Shown here: piece by piece, positions 27,787 through 36,844 of the stretch
Layout of the letters: the number at the start of each line of letters is the position of its first letter
Position numbering within the stretch: position 1 is the first letter of the stretch
Source: Photobacterium chitinilyticum
GTDB taxonomy: Bacteria > Pseudomonadota > Gammaproteobacteria > Enterobacterales > Vibrionaceae
Direction: 5' to 3'
Assembly: GCF_004104355.1 (NCBI RefSeq)
Contig: NZ_RJLM01000001.1
Span: 538,711 to 602,710 of the forward strand
Length of the DNA stretch: 64,000 nt
The notes under the pieces: generated by a model
What the model saw: the letters and a program-made list of their open reading frames with translations, nothing else
The model's database searches: none
Told to the model about the DNA's origin: nothing
Program-made: the position numbers and the translations under genes

Positions 27787-27801
27787 CTATCAAAATGATA
27801 T
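27787..27801. promoter_or_regulatory. CTATCA-N3-TGATAG family palindrome, distal xdh upstream site 2
   Basis: CTATCAAAATGATAT, 53 bp (five helical turns) from the neighbouring site, so both would lie on the same face of the DNA. This fits cooperative binding of one regulator. Confidence 0.6.
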
Positions 27802-27966
27802 AGGTGGTTATTATTGAGTAATTGTTCACCTTGTATAATATCACTCCAAAGCCGATAAGCTTTGGAGTGAGGCAGACCATCTAACTAAGCAGACAATCAA
27901 TAAATTGCCAATTCATATGACTGCAAGTCGATATAGTGATTTCAGCCAGTATGATGATTGATTGGA

Positions 27967-28620
27967 TTATTGTTCTTCGCCTGCAAGAAATGCGGTATCG
28001 AGTTTACAGAATGCGAGCAGCAAATTTGTAGCAGCGGCGTAGAATCCGAAATTGTCGCGAGATTCACAAGACTTGGTAAAAGCGGGTAGCCAATTCAGTA
28101 GCATGGTATTGATGAAATCAAGCTGTGCCTGCATTACTGTTTCGGCTTTTTCTTCGTTTTCTTGATTATTAGCAAGAATGATCAGGTTACCCATGAAATC
28201 GAGCTCGACTGCAACATGGTCTGCAGGCTCATTGAATTCTTTACGCTGGGCAATGCTGTATTCTTCCATCAACTTGTTCATGTCCTGCGCGGGTTTATCA
28301 TTCAGCAGGCCGCTTTCACCAACGTACATGGAAGCATAAGGAAGGGCACCAGATTTTGGTGTGCTTAGAAATAGGCCACAGAAATCAGCGGCAAGCTCAA
28401 GCTGGGCATCCTCACGATTTTCTAGGCGACTCAGTGCATCAAGGAATGCTTCAACGGGTTGTTTCAGTTCCGGTGTCATACCAAGACCAGATAAAAATGT
28501 GCGCATCTCACCACCGAGATACTCAGTAATATCATCTTCTGTTAGTTCACGGGATAGTAGGGAAGACATCCACCAGTAAATTTCTGCACGTTGCTCGTTG
28601 AAATTAATAAACTCTTGCAT
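27967..28620 (-). CDS. torD: TorA-specific chaperone TorD
   Basis: A 217-residue all-helical cytoplasmic chaperone of the TorD/DmsD family, which binds the TorA signal peptide and apoprotein during molybdenum cofactor insertion before Tat export. Seen are [22 protein letters not shown] at the N-terminus, an [11 protein letters not shown] segment near residue 80 and the conserved [13 protein letters not shown] near 136. SD GGAG lies 5 bases before the ATG. It is the last gene of the torECAD set. A terminator-like hairpin in the 87-bp gap after torA would limit its expression relative to torA. Confidence 0.94.
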   Translation of the reverse strand: MQEFINFNEQRAEIYWWMSSLLSRELTEDDITEYLGGEMRTFLSGLGMTPELKQPVEAFLDALSRLENREDAQLELAADFCGLFLSTPKSGALPYASMYVGESGLLNDKPAQDMNKLMEEYSIAQRKEFNEPADHVAVELDFMGNLIILANNQENEEKAETVMQAQLDFINTMLLNWLPAFTKSCESRDNFGFYAAATNLLLAFCKLDTAFLAGEEQ

Positions 28621-28657
28621 GGGTACTCCGGAGTAAAGCCGTACCGACTTATAATAA

Positions 28658-28681
28658 AAAGCCTCGCAGATGTGAGGCTTT
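28658..28681 (-). terminator. Terminator-like hairpin between torA and torD
   Basis: Eight-base-pair stem AAAGCCTC / GAGGCTTT with an eight-base loop, followed by TTTTTATTAT on the minus strand. It sits inside the torA-torD gap, so it would act as a partial terminator. Confidence 0.8.
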
Positions 28682-28707
28682 GATTTTAGAGGTGAGTTCT
28701 AAAAGTA

Positions 28708-31185
28708 TTACGCTTCAACTTCCTGCGGGCCACCGAAAGCGGTAACTGCAGGTGCCTTGCCAGCGAACTTCTCAACTTCAACGATACAAGTATGGGCACT
28801 GGTTGCCTGGGACAGTTTAGATGCACCAATATCCAGGCTCACTGTGTTTGGATCGCCATAGGTATCTAGTGATCCTACTTTTTCATCTTCAGGGCCATAC
28901 CAGGCACCCTCATGAATACGCATAACGCCAGGCATGTAGTCTGGAGTCACAACGGCACCGGCCAGTAGCTGGCCGCGGTCGTTGTGTACGCGTACGATGT
29001 CGCCATCTTTAATGCCGCGTGCTTTTGCATCTTCAGGGCTCATGTAGATTGGCTCACGCCCCTGAACGGTATAGGTTGCACGGTATTCTTCAGATTCGCA
29101 TAGCTGGGAGTGCAGGCGATGATCCGGGTGGCAAGACTGTAACTGAAGCGGGTACTTGTCAGAGCCAGGACCACCGTGGCTACGTTCGATTTTCTCGAAC
29201 CACATAGGGTGACCTTTACAGTCGTTGTAGCCGTATTTCGCAATCTTGTTAGAGAAAATTTCGATCAGGCCAGAAGCGGTACCCAGTGCGTATTCTTCTG
29301 GATCTTCACGGAAGTCGGCATGACGAACCCAAGGCTTGCCCTTACCAAATTCAACAAAGCCTTCTTCCCAGAATTTTTCGAACTCAGGCATGTCAAACTT
29401 GCCCTTGTTGGCTTTGCGGCAGTTTTTGTAGATTTCTTTCAGCCACTGCATTTCGTTCATACCACGGGTGTACTCACGATCTTTACCGAAGCGCTTCGTC
29501 AGCTCGGTGAAGATTTCGAAGTCACTTTTCGCTTCGAACTGAGGCTCAATCAGCTTCTGCATTGCAATAATACCGCGGGCCGAATAGGAACCGTACACGT
29601 CGATATCATTACGCTCGAATGGCGTAGTTGCAGGCAGAACGATGTCAGAGAAACGGCAGGTTGCTGTCCAGCGATAATCAACGGTGACCACAGTTTCCAG
29701 TGACTTCTGCGCCTGCTTCATGCGGTTGCGGTCCTGGTGGTGATGCCACGGGTTGTTACCGCTGAAAACCATCATCTTGATTTCAGGCAGTTTCACTTTC
29801 TTGCCGTTATAGTCGATAGTTTCGCCCGGGTTAATCAGACAATCTACCCAACGGGCAATCGGGATCACTTTACTGAAGCCATTAAACTTCTCACCGTGAA
29901 CAGGCTTGTAGCCTTTATCCGGTGTTGAAGGGAATGCGCCTGGACCAGAAGCACCTGAAGACGGTATGCCGATTGAACTGTAGTGGTGGGCATAAGAAAT
30001 GCCGCCACCAGGCAGGCCGATTTGACCAAGCATTGATGCTAGTACCGCTGCCATCCAGTATGGCTGCTCACCGTGCTGCTGACGTTGTACACACCAGCCC
30101 AGCATCAGCTGAGTACGATCTGCTGCCATTGCACGTGCCAGTTGACGGATATCGTCAGCAGCGACGCCACAGATTTTGGCAGCCCATTCTGGTGTTTTCT
30201 CGATCTTGTCTTCGGTTTTACCCATTAGGTAAGGAACGAATTTCTCGTAACCTACTGTGTATTCATCAAGGAAGTCTGCGTCAGCCAGCTCTTCTGATAC
30301 AAGGGTATGGGCAATCGCCATCATCAGGGCAACGTCAGTTTGCGGGTTGATGCGCATCTGCTCACAGCCGAGGAACTTCTGGGTCTTGGTTGCTACCGGG
30401 TCAATGCTGATCACGCGGATATCACCGCTGGCAATCTTGGCTTTTAGTGCGTCTAGATGCGGGTAGGCTTCATGGGTCTCACAGTTCCAGCCAACCTGCA
30501 GGTTTTTCACTGGATCGTTGGCCCAAAGTACCAGGAACTTGGTCTCGTTGAGAATGTGCTCCCAAGAGGTACCCTGTGCATATACTTCAGAGTTGCCCAG
30601 CACGTAAGGAAGGATGTGTTGACCAGCACCGGTAGAGTAGTCACCGACTTTCTTAGTAAAAGAACCATGGTAAGCAACAGCACGCTGCATATGGTTGCCT
30701 GCACTGTGCAGTGCACCGGTAGAGCGCCAGCCGCTTTGGCCTGCGTGAAGTGCTGAAGAACCATAAGTCTTCTGAACACGGTTTAGCTCACTGTGGAACA
30801 GATCTAGCGCCTTATCCCAGCTCACACGAACAAAGCGGTTATCACCACGCTTGCTGGTGTCGCTCTTGCTGCCATTTTTCAGCCAGTCTACTCGCACCAT
30901 AGGATAACGGACACGGGATGGGTTGTAGATCATCCCTTTCATACCGTTCAGCATGTCGGTTGGATGCGTATCTAGTTCAAATGGCTTAATTTCTGCCACG
31001 CGTCCATCTTCTATACGTGCACGGAATGCGCCCCAGTGAGAGCCTGTCAGTCTCCACGTTGGTGCTTCGGAAGCCATTGCCTTGCTGGCAGTTAGCAAAC
31101 TTGGGCCCACAACTACGCCTGCGGCACCGGCGGTAATACCTTTTAAAAAGTCACGGCGTTTCAGGTTAAAACTTGAACCACTCAT
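28708..31185 (-). CDS. torA: Trimethylamine-N-oxide reductase TorA
   Basis: An 825-residue periplasmic molybdenum reductase (bis-MGD, DMSO-reductase family) that reduces TMAO to trimethylamine as the end of an anaerobic respiratory chain. The N-terminus is a Tat signal with the twin-arginine motif RRDFLK near residue 10 and cleavage expected near ASKAMASE. The molybdenum-ligand serine lies in the GDYSTGAGQ segment near 187. There is no N-terminal Fe-S cysteine motif, as expected for TorA and unlike nitrate reductases. Length matches the E. coli enzyme (848). It is encoded between torC and torD, with SD GAGG before the ATG. Molybdenum cofactor maturation genes (mobB and others) occur later in the window. 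Confidence 0.96.
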   Translation of the reverse strand: MSGSSFNLKRRDFLKGITAGAAGVVVGPSLLTASKAMASEAPTWRLTGSHWGAFRARIEDGRVAEIKPFELDTHPTDMLNGMKGMIYNPSRVRYPMVRVDWLKNGSKSDTSKRGDNRFVRVSWDKALDLFHSELNRVQKTYGSSALHAGQSGWRSTGALHSAGNHMQRAVAYHGSFTKKVGDYSTGAGQHILPYVLGNSEVYAQGTSWEHILNETKFLVLWANDPVKNLQVGWNCETHEAYPHLDALKAKIASGDIRVISIDPVATKTQKFLGCEQMRINPQTDVALMMAIAHTLVSEELADADFLDEYTVGYEKFVPYLMGKTEDKIEKTPEWAAKICGVAADDIRQLARAMAADRTQLMLGWCVQRQQHGEQPYWMAAVLASMLGQIGLPGGGISYAHHYSSIGIPSSGASGPGAFPSTPDKGYKPVHGEKFNGFSKVIPIARWVDCLINPGETIDYNGKKVKLPEIKMMVFSGNNPWHHHQDRNRMKQAQKSLETVVTVDYRWTATCRFSDIVLPATTPFERNDIDVYGSYSARGIIAMQKLIEPQFEAKSDFEIFTELTKRFGKDREYTRGMNEMQWLKEIYKNCRKANKGKFDMPEFEKFWEEGFVEFGKGKPWVRHADFREDPEEYALGTASGLIEIFSNKIAKYGYNDCKGHPMWFEKIERSHGGPGSDKYPLQLQSCHPDHRLHSQLCESEEYRATYTVQGREPIYMSPEDAKARGIKDGDIVRVHNDRGQLLAGAVVTPDYMPGVMRIHEGAWYGPEDEKVGSLDTYGDPNTVSLDIGASKLSQATSAHTCIVEVEKFAGKAPAVTAFGGPQEVEA

Positions 31186-31309
31186 GATAGCCTCGCTTAT
31201 CAGTTATTATTGATATCAAGCTGAATAATTAATTCTTGCCGAGAGGCATCCTAACCATTCATCTTGGTTTTATGGGAAGGAGGGCGCCGATAACGACCTC
31301 CAAACTTAG

Positions 31310-32488
31310 TTAGTGATCGTTGCTATAGTCCGAAGAGTGCATCTGCAGGTAACGCAGAACGACTTGCTCTTCTTCTTTTTCAAAGTCGGCGAAGTCAAGC
31401 ATGCCCTTGAACATTCCTACCCAGGTGTTTGAGTCGAAATGCGCTTCTGCCGGTTGTGAGTGACAACGGCTGCACGTTGCAGTGTAGGCTTCTTTGGCGT
31501 ATTCCCAGATAGGCTCTACTTCTTCCACTAGGTCTTTTTTATCTGTCCATAGAGTGAAGTCGACGTTCTGCCAGGTGATGCTGGTATCTTCGTCTTCTTT
31601 GGCATCAAGTACATTGAAGAAGCCTTTGGTTTTCGCAACCTTACGCTGAAGTGAAGCGATGCGAATGTTACGGGCAAAGTCTTGCATAATGATCTTGCCG
31701 CTACCTTTCTTCTTACGCCAACCCGTGATTTTTACTTCAATGGCTTCGCCTTGGCTGCCGATAACTTCTACTGGCACTGATGAAATCATCAAGCCTGCTT
31801 TCTTGGTCATTTCCGGATCCAGGAACAGTTTCTTGTTGTGCAGCGTATAGTAGGTGTTGCCTTTGTTAACTGATGTTTCCACAGCCTGGGCGTTCAGGTC
31901 ATCCATGATGGATTTATAGCCTGCGGACATATCTGGCAGGTGGTGGGCAATCCCTTTGTGACAGTCGATACAGCTTTGATCATTTTCAGCTGCGCCCATC
32001 ATTTGATCACGGGCATCTGCGGACATCTTTTCAAAGTCCATGCTCTTATAGTCATGACAACTGCGACATTCAGCCGAGCCATTAGCTGACATTCGTGCCC
32101 ATTCGCGTTTGGCCATTTCCAAGCGGTGCTTACTAAACTTTTCTGGAGTATCAACAGCGCCAGTCAGTTTTGCCCACACTTCCATCGATGCCTGTGCTTT
32201 GCGCGCTATCTTGTCGGTAAAATTGTGTGGTACATGGCAGTCCGGACAAGTGGCGCGAACGCCGGTACGGTTTTTAAAGTGAATAGTGCTTTGTAGTTCC
32301 TGGTAAACGTTGTTTTCCATCTCATGACAACCAATACAGAATTCTTCCTGATTGGTGTACTCAAGTCCGGCATCAAAAGTGGTCCAGAACCCTATACCGC
32401 CAATAAACCCGGCTAAGATCAAAATCCCTAAACCGATGGTTTTACTGGGTGTAAAAAAATGTTGCAGTATTTGTTTAATTGACTTCAT
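31310..32488 (-). CDS. torC: Pentahaem c-type cytochrome TorC
   Basis: A 392-residue membrane-anchored cytochrome of the NapC/NirT/TorC type that carries electrons from menaquinol to TorA. A single N-terminal TM anchor (about residues 18-36) is followed by four haem motifs in the NapC-like domain (CIGCH, CPDCH, CRSCH, CIDCH) and a fifth CSRCH near 345 in the C-terminal TorC-specific domain. The total of five haems matches E. coli TorC. The start lies 9 bases after the torE stop. The 124-bp gap to torA shows no clear terminator. Confidence 0.96.
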   Translation of the reverse strand: MKSIKQILQHFFTPSKTIGLGILILAGFIGGIGFWTTFDAGLEYTNQEEFCIGCHEMENNVYQELQSTIHFKNRTGVRATCPDCHVPHNFTDKIARKAQASMEVWAKLTGAVDTPEKFSKHRLEMAKREWARMSANGSAECRSCHDYKSMDFEKMSADARDQMMGAAENDQSCIDCHKGIAHHLPDMSAGYKSIMDDLNAQAVETSVNKGNTYYTLHNKKLFLDPEMTKKAGLMISSVPVEVIGSQGEAIEVKITGWRKKKGSGKIIMQDFARNIRIASLQRKVAKTKGFFNVLDAKEDEDTSITWQNVDFTLWTDKKDLVEEVEPIWEYAKEAYTATCSRCHSQPAEAHFDSNTWVGMFKGMLDFADFEKEEEQVVLRYLQMHSSDYSNDH

Positions 32489-32497
32489 TACTTTCCC

Positions 32498-32614
32498 TTA
32501 CAGCAGCCATGCTGCCATACCGTAGAGGCCTACCGCGCCAACCGTAAGCGCAGGAAAAATAACAAATGTATATAGAAATGTTGATTTCAATTCTTGTTGT
32601 TTAATTGCTGTCAT
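32498..32614 (-). CDS. torE: TorE, small NapE-family membrane protein
   Basis: A 38-residue protein read from ATG 32614 on the minus strand, starting MTAIKQQELKSTFLYTF and ending GMAAWLL. It has one membrane helix (about residues 14-36) with the proline-containing FVIFPALTVGAVG core seen in TorE/NapE proteins. SD AAGGTGAG is well placed. It precedes torC by 9 bases, the standard torECAD order of Vibrio and Shewanella. Its function is not established; it is a conserved small subunit of unknown role. It is short enough to be missed by gene callers. Confidence 0.88.
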   Translation of the reverse strand: MTAIKQQELKSTFLYTFVIFPALTVGAVGLYGMAAWLL

Positions 32615-32973
32615 AAAGCTCACCTTGCATATTTTTTTATTCATTCTAATGAGAGGGTGTGAATGACAGATATAGAAATGCGAGTGGATGTGAGTGAATA
32701 TGAAGGGATGTTAATGCATTTTCTGTAGGTTAATGAAAAATAACCATTTTATATTTGTGGTATTTGGTGGGTGAATTTGACTTTATTTTAAGTAATTGAT
32801 GAGAATGTGACGATTGTATGATTTTTCACAAATTAAACATTCACACAATACCGCTTTGGTGGTGTTTTGATGGAGGAGGATTGTTGAATATCAGCAAAAA
32901 AAGAAAACATTGACGGTTTTATAGCTCCGTCAATGTATCCAATAAGAATCGATGAGTACGGTAAGTACGTTAC
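32615..32973. other. tor operon promoter region
   Basis: A 359-base AT-rich gap upstream of torE. It contains repeated TGTGA(A/G)TG-like words (near 32658, 32690 and, reversed, near 32838) that might be response-regulator sites, but they do not match the TorR box well. No torR, torS or torT gene is in the window. Confidence 0.4.
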
Positions 32974-33195
32974 TTACTTGTTGTCCTCATTGTCTTCAGT
33001 ATATTCGAGAATATCTCCAGGCTGGCATTTTAGGTGTTTGCATATTGCCTCGAGAGTTGTAAGGCGGAGTGCCTTGGCCCGGCCATTTTTGAGCACGGAA
33101 AGGTTCTGCTCTGTAATGCCGATTTTGGCTGCAAGCTCGTTGGATCGCATTTTTCTTACTGCCAGCATTACATCTAAATTAATGATAATTGGCAT
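32974..33195 (-). CDS. XRE-family HTH regulator of the DUF2975-linked type, copy 2
   Basis: A 73-residue Cro/CI-type protein, a close paralogue of the one at 9518-9736. The first 64 residues differ at about four positions, while the acidic tail (YTEDNEDNK) is different. The helix-turn-helix is intact. It starts 9 bases after the DUF2975 stop, the same spacing as in copy 1. The near-identity of the DNA-binding part suggests both regulators recognise the same palindrome and could cross-regulate. Confidence 0.9.
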   Translation of the reverse strand: MPIIINLDVMLAVRKMRSNELAAKIGITEQNLSVLKNGRAKALRLTTLEAICKHLKCQPGDILEYTEDNEDNK

Positions 33196-33204
33196 GATGT
33201 CACC

Positions 33205-33738
33205 CTAAACAGTTAACTCGTTTTCTTCTTTTAAGTTTTTCGCCAGTGTCATGACGTGTGAGATCGCACGCACCATCAGGCCAATTATCAAAATCGTCAA
33301 ATCACTGTCATCAACACTGAGTCCCGTATTGAAGTCTTCCTGTCCGAAAGATAGCACTGCGCCAAGCAATATGTCTGATAATACGTCAATAAAAGGTGTC
33401 GCAATCATAAGGTTCGCAATGTGTCTGAAGCAGGAAATATTGTCTTGGGTGAAGACTTCTCCTGAGCGGTATAGGCGAAATAAACGGATCAACTGCCAGA
33501 TAATGGCCATATAAACCAACGATGGGACCAAGGCGAAAGGGTAGCCTATTAGCGATTGGCCTAAAGACATCGGTAGGCTGACATCATAGGAAAATTCTAG
33601 GTTTACCCCTGTTGGCGAGTCGAATAGCGTACCGTAGAACCAGAGATAAGTGAGGGATAGCGGCGTAAACAACAGAATCAGCCACAGTAAAAGTAGGAGT
33701 CTCTGACTAAGTGTTTGGATGGCATGTTGCACAGACAT
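33205..33738 (-). CDS. DUF2975 integral membrane protein, copy 2
   Basis: A 177-residue, four-helix membrane protein of exactly the same length as copy 1 at 9746-10279. It shares blocks such as YPFAL(V/F)P, MAIIWQLI(R/Q)LFRLYR and the C-terminal MVRAISH region. The periplasmic loops differ. Function is unknown. The promoter region carries a perfect TTATCG-N5-CGATAA palindrome 66 bp before the start codon. Probably a gene-pair duplication; which copy is older cannot be told here. Confidence 0.85.
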   Translation of the reverse strand: MSVQHAIQTLSQRLLLLLWLILLFTPLSLTYLWFYGTLFDSPTGVNLEFSYDVSLPMSLGQSLIGYPFALVPSLVYMAIIWQLIRLFRLYRSGEVFTQDNISCFRHIANLMIATPFIDVLSDILLGAVLSFGQEDFNTGLSVDDSDLTILIIGLMVRAISHVMTLAKNLKEENELTV

Positions 33739-33803
33739 AGTATATCCCTCAATAGAATTTCGCGCTTATATTGGCATGTGGTACGAAATTACTCAATAAA
33801 AAA

Positions 33804-33820
33804 TTATCGAAATACGATAA
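33804..33820. promoter_or_regulatory. Perfect palindrome upstream of DUF2975 copy 2
   Basis: TTATCG-AAATA-CGATAA, a perfect 17-bp inverted repeat. Its distance to the start codon matches the related site of copy 1 at 10346-10362 to within one base. Confidence 0.68.
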
Positions 33821-33984
33821 CTTTCTATTTTAACGGTTCGCTATTGAGCGCACATACTGTGCATACTGTTCTAGTTATCCTATTTCATTGTCGTGCAATG
33901 AAATAACGAACATCACGGTGAACGTTATAGTGACTAATTACTGACCAAGCGTATAAGCAAGAAAATATCAAAAGGAAGGCTAGG

Positions 33985-34809
33985 GTGAGAGATTCATATT
34001 TTGCTGAAATAATAAAAGGCTTCTCGGTGCTTGATGAAGTTGAGGCAATACTATTAGCTGGTTCCAGGGCTACGAATACAAGTGATAGTTTGTCTGATTT
34101 TGATGTCTATATTTATGTGAATTCAGAAATATCGCCAGATACAAGAGAGAGGATCCTTGGAAGGCTCTGCTCTTATCTGGAAGTAAATAATCAGTATTGG
34201 GAAACAGAAGATGATGGAGTATTACTGGATGGAACCGAGATTGAATTAATATACAGGGATTTGGATTGGCTTGATACAGAACTCGGACGGATTCTTTATT
34301 ATCACCAGGCAAGTACAGGATACAGTACTTGTTTATGGTCAAACTTAATGAATTCAAAAGTATTGTTTGATCGAAGTGGAAAAGCGGACAAACTAATCAA
34401 GAAATACCAAATTGATTATCCCGATGGATTGAGGAAGAATATTGTTGATAAGAACTATCCACTTTTAAGCAGTAGTCTACCTGCTTATAAACGACAAGTT
34501 AGCAAAGCGCTTAAAAGAAACGATGTAATTAGTGTGAACCACCGTGTTACTGAGTTTTTGGCAAGTTATTTTGATATATTGTTTGCGATAAATAAACTGC
34601 CTCATCCAGGTGAAAAAAGGTTGGTTGAGCTTTCTCTTTTGCGTTGTAAGTCTCTACCGGCCATGTTTGAGAAAAATATCCATGATTTGTTATTTATGAC
34701 CGGAGAAGTGAATGCAGGCATTCTGACTACCATTGACTTGCTCGTCGTTAGTTTAACTACCTTGTTGCAGCAGGAAAAACTATTGGTGGCGGAGGGTGTC
34801 AAAGCCTGA
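33985..34809 (+). CDS. Nucleotidyltransferase-fold protein (DUF4037-like), possible aminoglycoside-type adenylyltransferase relative
   Basis: A 274-residue protein starting at GTG 33985, with AGGAAGG about 6 bases upstream. The N-terminal domain has the nucleotidyltransferase motif LAGSRATNTSDSLSDFDVYIY (residues about 23-43), giving GS and DxD, plus a third acidic strand GTEIELIYRD near 88. The rest is helical (SKALKRNDVISVNHRVTEFL), as in DUF4037 and antibiotic nucleotidyltransferases. The substrate is unknown and resistance should not be assumed. The gene and its surroundings are more AT-rich than the purine genes, and the next 870 bases are empty, so acquisition by transfer is possible. 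Confidence 0.72.
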   Translation: MRDSYFAEIIKGFSVLDEVEAILLAGSRATNTSDSLSDFDVYIYVNSEISPDTRERILGRLCSYLEVNNQYWETEDDGVLLDGTEIELIYRDLDWLDTELGRILYYHQASTGYSTCLWSNLMNSKVLFDRSGKADKLIKKYQIDYPDGLRKNIVDKNYPLLSSSLPAYKRQVSKALKRNDVISVNHRVTEFLASYFDILFAINKLPHPGEKRLVELSLLRCKSLPAMFEKNIHDLLFMTGEVNAGILTTIDLLVVSLTTLLQQEKLLVAEGVKA

Positions 34810-35678
34810 GTGCCTTTTGAATGTTGAGCTTACCTCGTCATCACCTACCTGTATCACTGGTGGGTTGATGACAATACGGCACTGTAAATTACTGGGTATA
34901 ACCTCTTCTTATCTCTTCTTTTCTGGACCGTGACTAATAAAGCTGACAGGAGCTAATACTCTATTATTAACTGTGTCGTCGTGAGGGCTGTTATAAGTTC
35001 TATGGGTGTAATACAATTATACGTTGATAATTATTCATAGGGTTTTATATGCTGGGTATAGAACGCAAATAATTGATAAAAATGCGTAGAATATCTCAAA
35101 ATAGTCATGGTTAAATAAAAACATTCCCTTTCAGTTGTTTATAATTATTTGCTTGTGTTTTTCTCATAATCAAGACGTATTTAAACAAAAAAAGCCTTAT
35201 TGGTATTTGACTGTATAATATTATTCGTCATCATATCTCTTTCTCATTAAGAAGAACGATTCTCTTAGGTGAACCAAGTCTGATTAATATGTGATTTACA
35301 TTCTTAAGCAATACTTTTGAAATTAATAACATGGAAGTTTTGACTTGATTTTAGCTCTTATTTTTAACCAGTGGCCATGACTTCTATATGCCCATATAAC
35401 TGGACATGTTGGGGCGGACACTTTTTGTCTGACTAATTAGTCTTAATAGCTGCTGTCATAATGGCTTTATCTAAGAAATGTCGAATGAAAGAGGGTAAGT
35501 CTGAGGGTAGAAATAGTTATCAAATTAATATCAATAACATAAGAATAATAAGAGATTGTTCGATCCTTATTATCGTGTAGTGACTCGTTGAAAGGTACCA
35601 ACCATCGCCTACATTGGAGCTTTCTCTCCAGAGGGTGAGGTGCGTGATATTTGCATTATTAAATCGTAGGGATCCAAA
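34810..35678. other. 870-base gene-free AT-rich region
   Basis: No credible open frame on either strand. The sequence is AT-rich with scattered short inverted repeats. A GGGGCGGACA word near 35411 resembles some insertion-sequence ends but has no partner. I cannot assign a function. Confidence 0.5.
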
Positions 35679-36128
35679 ATGAAAAAAGCATTTGCGATAT
35701 TTCTCGCCTTTGCTGCTCTGTCAATTAGTGCCAGTGAGCTTCGTGTGACAGTACCACTGTTGAGCAAACATTATTTTTGTGCAAGTAATCAATGCCTTGA
35801 CCTGAACGAGACAAATCTTGGCGTGGGTGTTGAGTATGCCAGTTATGGGGTTATTGGTTTTGAAAATAGCTATTCTCGTCAGAGTGTCGCAGCCTATAAA
35901 CGTTTTGAATATGACATGAACCCCTATATGGGACTTGGGATTCGTTTGGGAGGAGTGACAGGGTATAAGGAAGAGTCAGGGATGGATGTTGTTCCATTAG
36001 CTCAGCCTTATCTTCGAGTGCTCCCCATTGATTGGTTCAGCTTTAATATTGGAGTAGTACCTGTCGGGCTGATCGATACCAAGAACTATAACCTTGTCGT
36101 GACAATTGACTCTCAGATCTCGTTTTAA
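35679..36128 (+). CDS. Small secreted, probably beta-barrel, outer-membrane protein
   Basis: A 149-residue protein with a classic signal peptide (MKKAFAIFLAFAALSISA, cleavage near SAS). The mature part alternates hydrophobic and polar residues in likely transmembrane beta strands (LGVGVEYASYGVIGFENSY, YMGLGIRLGGVTGY, FSFNIGVVPVGL) and ends in phenylalanine (SQISF), as outer-membrane barrels do. A Cys pair (CASNQC) lies near residue 32 of the precursor. AGGGA precedes the ATG. I do not recognise a named family. It stands alone after a long empty region and is convergent with the rhodanese operon. Confidence 0.68.
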   Translation: MKKAFAIFLAFAALSISASELRVTVPLLSKHYFCASNQCLDLNETNLGVGVEYASYGVIGFENSYSRQSVAAYKRFEYDMNPYMGLGIRLGGVTGYKEESGMDVVPLAQPYLRVLPIDWFSFNIGVVPVGLIDTKNYNLVVTIDSQISF

Positions 36129-36168
36129 CCATAACCAGCTCTGAATCGTTGTCTCCTTGAAACAAAAA

Positions 36169-36190
36169 AGGTGGGAGAGAACTCCCACCT
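36169..36190 (-). terminator. Terminator of the rhodanese-MauE-yqeBC transcript
   Basis: Nine-base-pair stem AGGTGGGAG / CTCCCACCT with an AGAA loop, followed by TTTTTTGTTT on the minus strand, 15 bases after the rhodanese stop. It may also help to stop the convergent plus-strand transcript. Confidence 0.9.
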
Positions 36191-36204
36191 GTATTCAAAC
36201 GAGG

Positions 36205-36768
36205 TTATTCGCCTTCTGTCTCGAAGCCTGCGCCTTTCCATGCGTAAATACCGCCTGGGTAGCGATAGACATTGTTATAGCCCATTTTAATGGCCCAAGC
36301 AGCGGCATTGTGGCTTCGACCACATTTGACAAAGCCGCAGTAGAATACAAGCGTCTTGTCTTTATCGGCACCGAGCAAGTTGGCAAAGTTAGACTGGGTT
36401 TTACCGTCAGTACCGGTAGCTTTCCACTCGGGCATTGATGTGATTGGGAATTCAAACTGTAGTGCTGTTGGAATATGTTCTTTCTTGTAGCTGTCCTGGT
36501 ATGGCATTGCGTCGACGATCAGTATTTCTTTGTTGTTATCGAGAAGAGTTTTCAGACCTTGGGTATCAATCAGCTGGTAGCCCCCGGCCAACGTATCGGT
36601 ATGTAGCTTGATGGCTACCTGCTCAGTTTGTACTTCTGCTTCAAATTTACTGCTAAACAGGCCCGCATTTGCCGTTAAGGGCAAGATAAGAAAACCGCAA
36701 GCAAGAATGAAGGCATTGAGCCAGAAGCTACGGCGAGGACGCTGAAGGCGATATTTACTAATGTGCAT
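36205..36768 (-). CDS. Membrane-anchored or periplasmic rhodanese-domain protein
   Basis: A 187-residue protein with an N-terminal hydrophobic export signal or anchor (about residues 18-36, LNAFILACGFLILPLTANA), so the rhodanese domain is periplasmic. The domain has EILIVDAMPYQDSYKKEHIP near 85 and the active-site loop VFYCGFVKCGRSHNAA near 144, with the catalytic cysteine expected in this loop and a second Cys four residues on. ATG 36768 is chosen for its AGGA and signal peptide position; an in-frame start at 36792 is possible. It is the last gene of a run with a MauE-like protein, yqeB and yqeC. Rhodaneses carry persulfide or perselenide, so a link to sulfur/selenium handling is tempting but unproven. 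Confidence 0.85.
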   Translation of the reverse strand: MHISKYRLQRPRRSFWLNAFILACGFLILPLTANAGLFSSKFEAEVQTEQVAIKLHTDTLAGGYQLIDTQGLKTLLDNNKEILIVDAMPYQDSYKKEHIPTALQFEFPITSMPEWKATGTDGKTQSNFANLLGADKDKTLVFYCGFVKCGRSHNAAAWAIKMGYNNVYRYPGGIYAWKGAGFETEGE

Positions 36769-36844
36769 GAAAAGAGTCCTTATTGGTTGCAATTCACCGC
36801 AATAATGCGGTGAATAAAGTGAAAGAGATTAACTGCCAGTACAC

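Larger units (their letters stand above)
27355..27966. other. Regulatory region upstream of the fused xanthine dehydrogenase
   Basis: A 612-base gene-free stretch between the minus-strand torD stop and the minus-strand xdh start, so it mainly serves xdh. It holds the two CTATCA-type palindromes listed separately. I looked for a -24/-12 element on the minus strand and did not find a convincing one. Confidence 0.6.

Noticed and set aside
32655-32850. TGTGAATG-like repeats upstream of torE as TorR boxes
   Set aside because: The match to the CTGTTCATAT-type box is poor and spacing is irregular; not strong enough to list as sites.
35404-35430. GGGGCGGACA word resembling an insertion-sequence end
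   Set aside because: No matching opposite end, no target duplication and no transposase fragment within the surrounding 870 bases.
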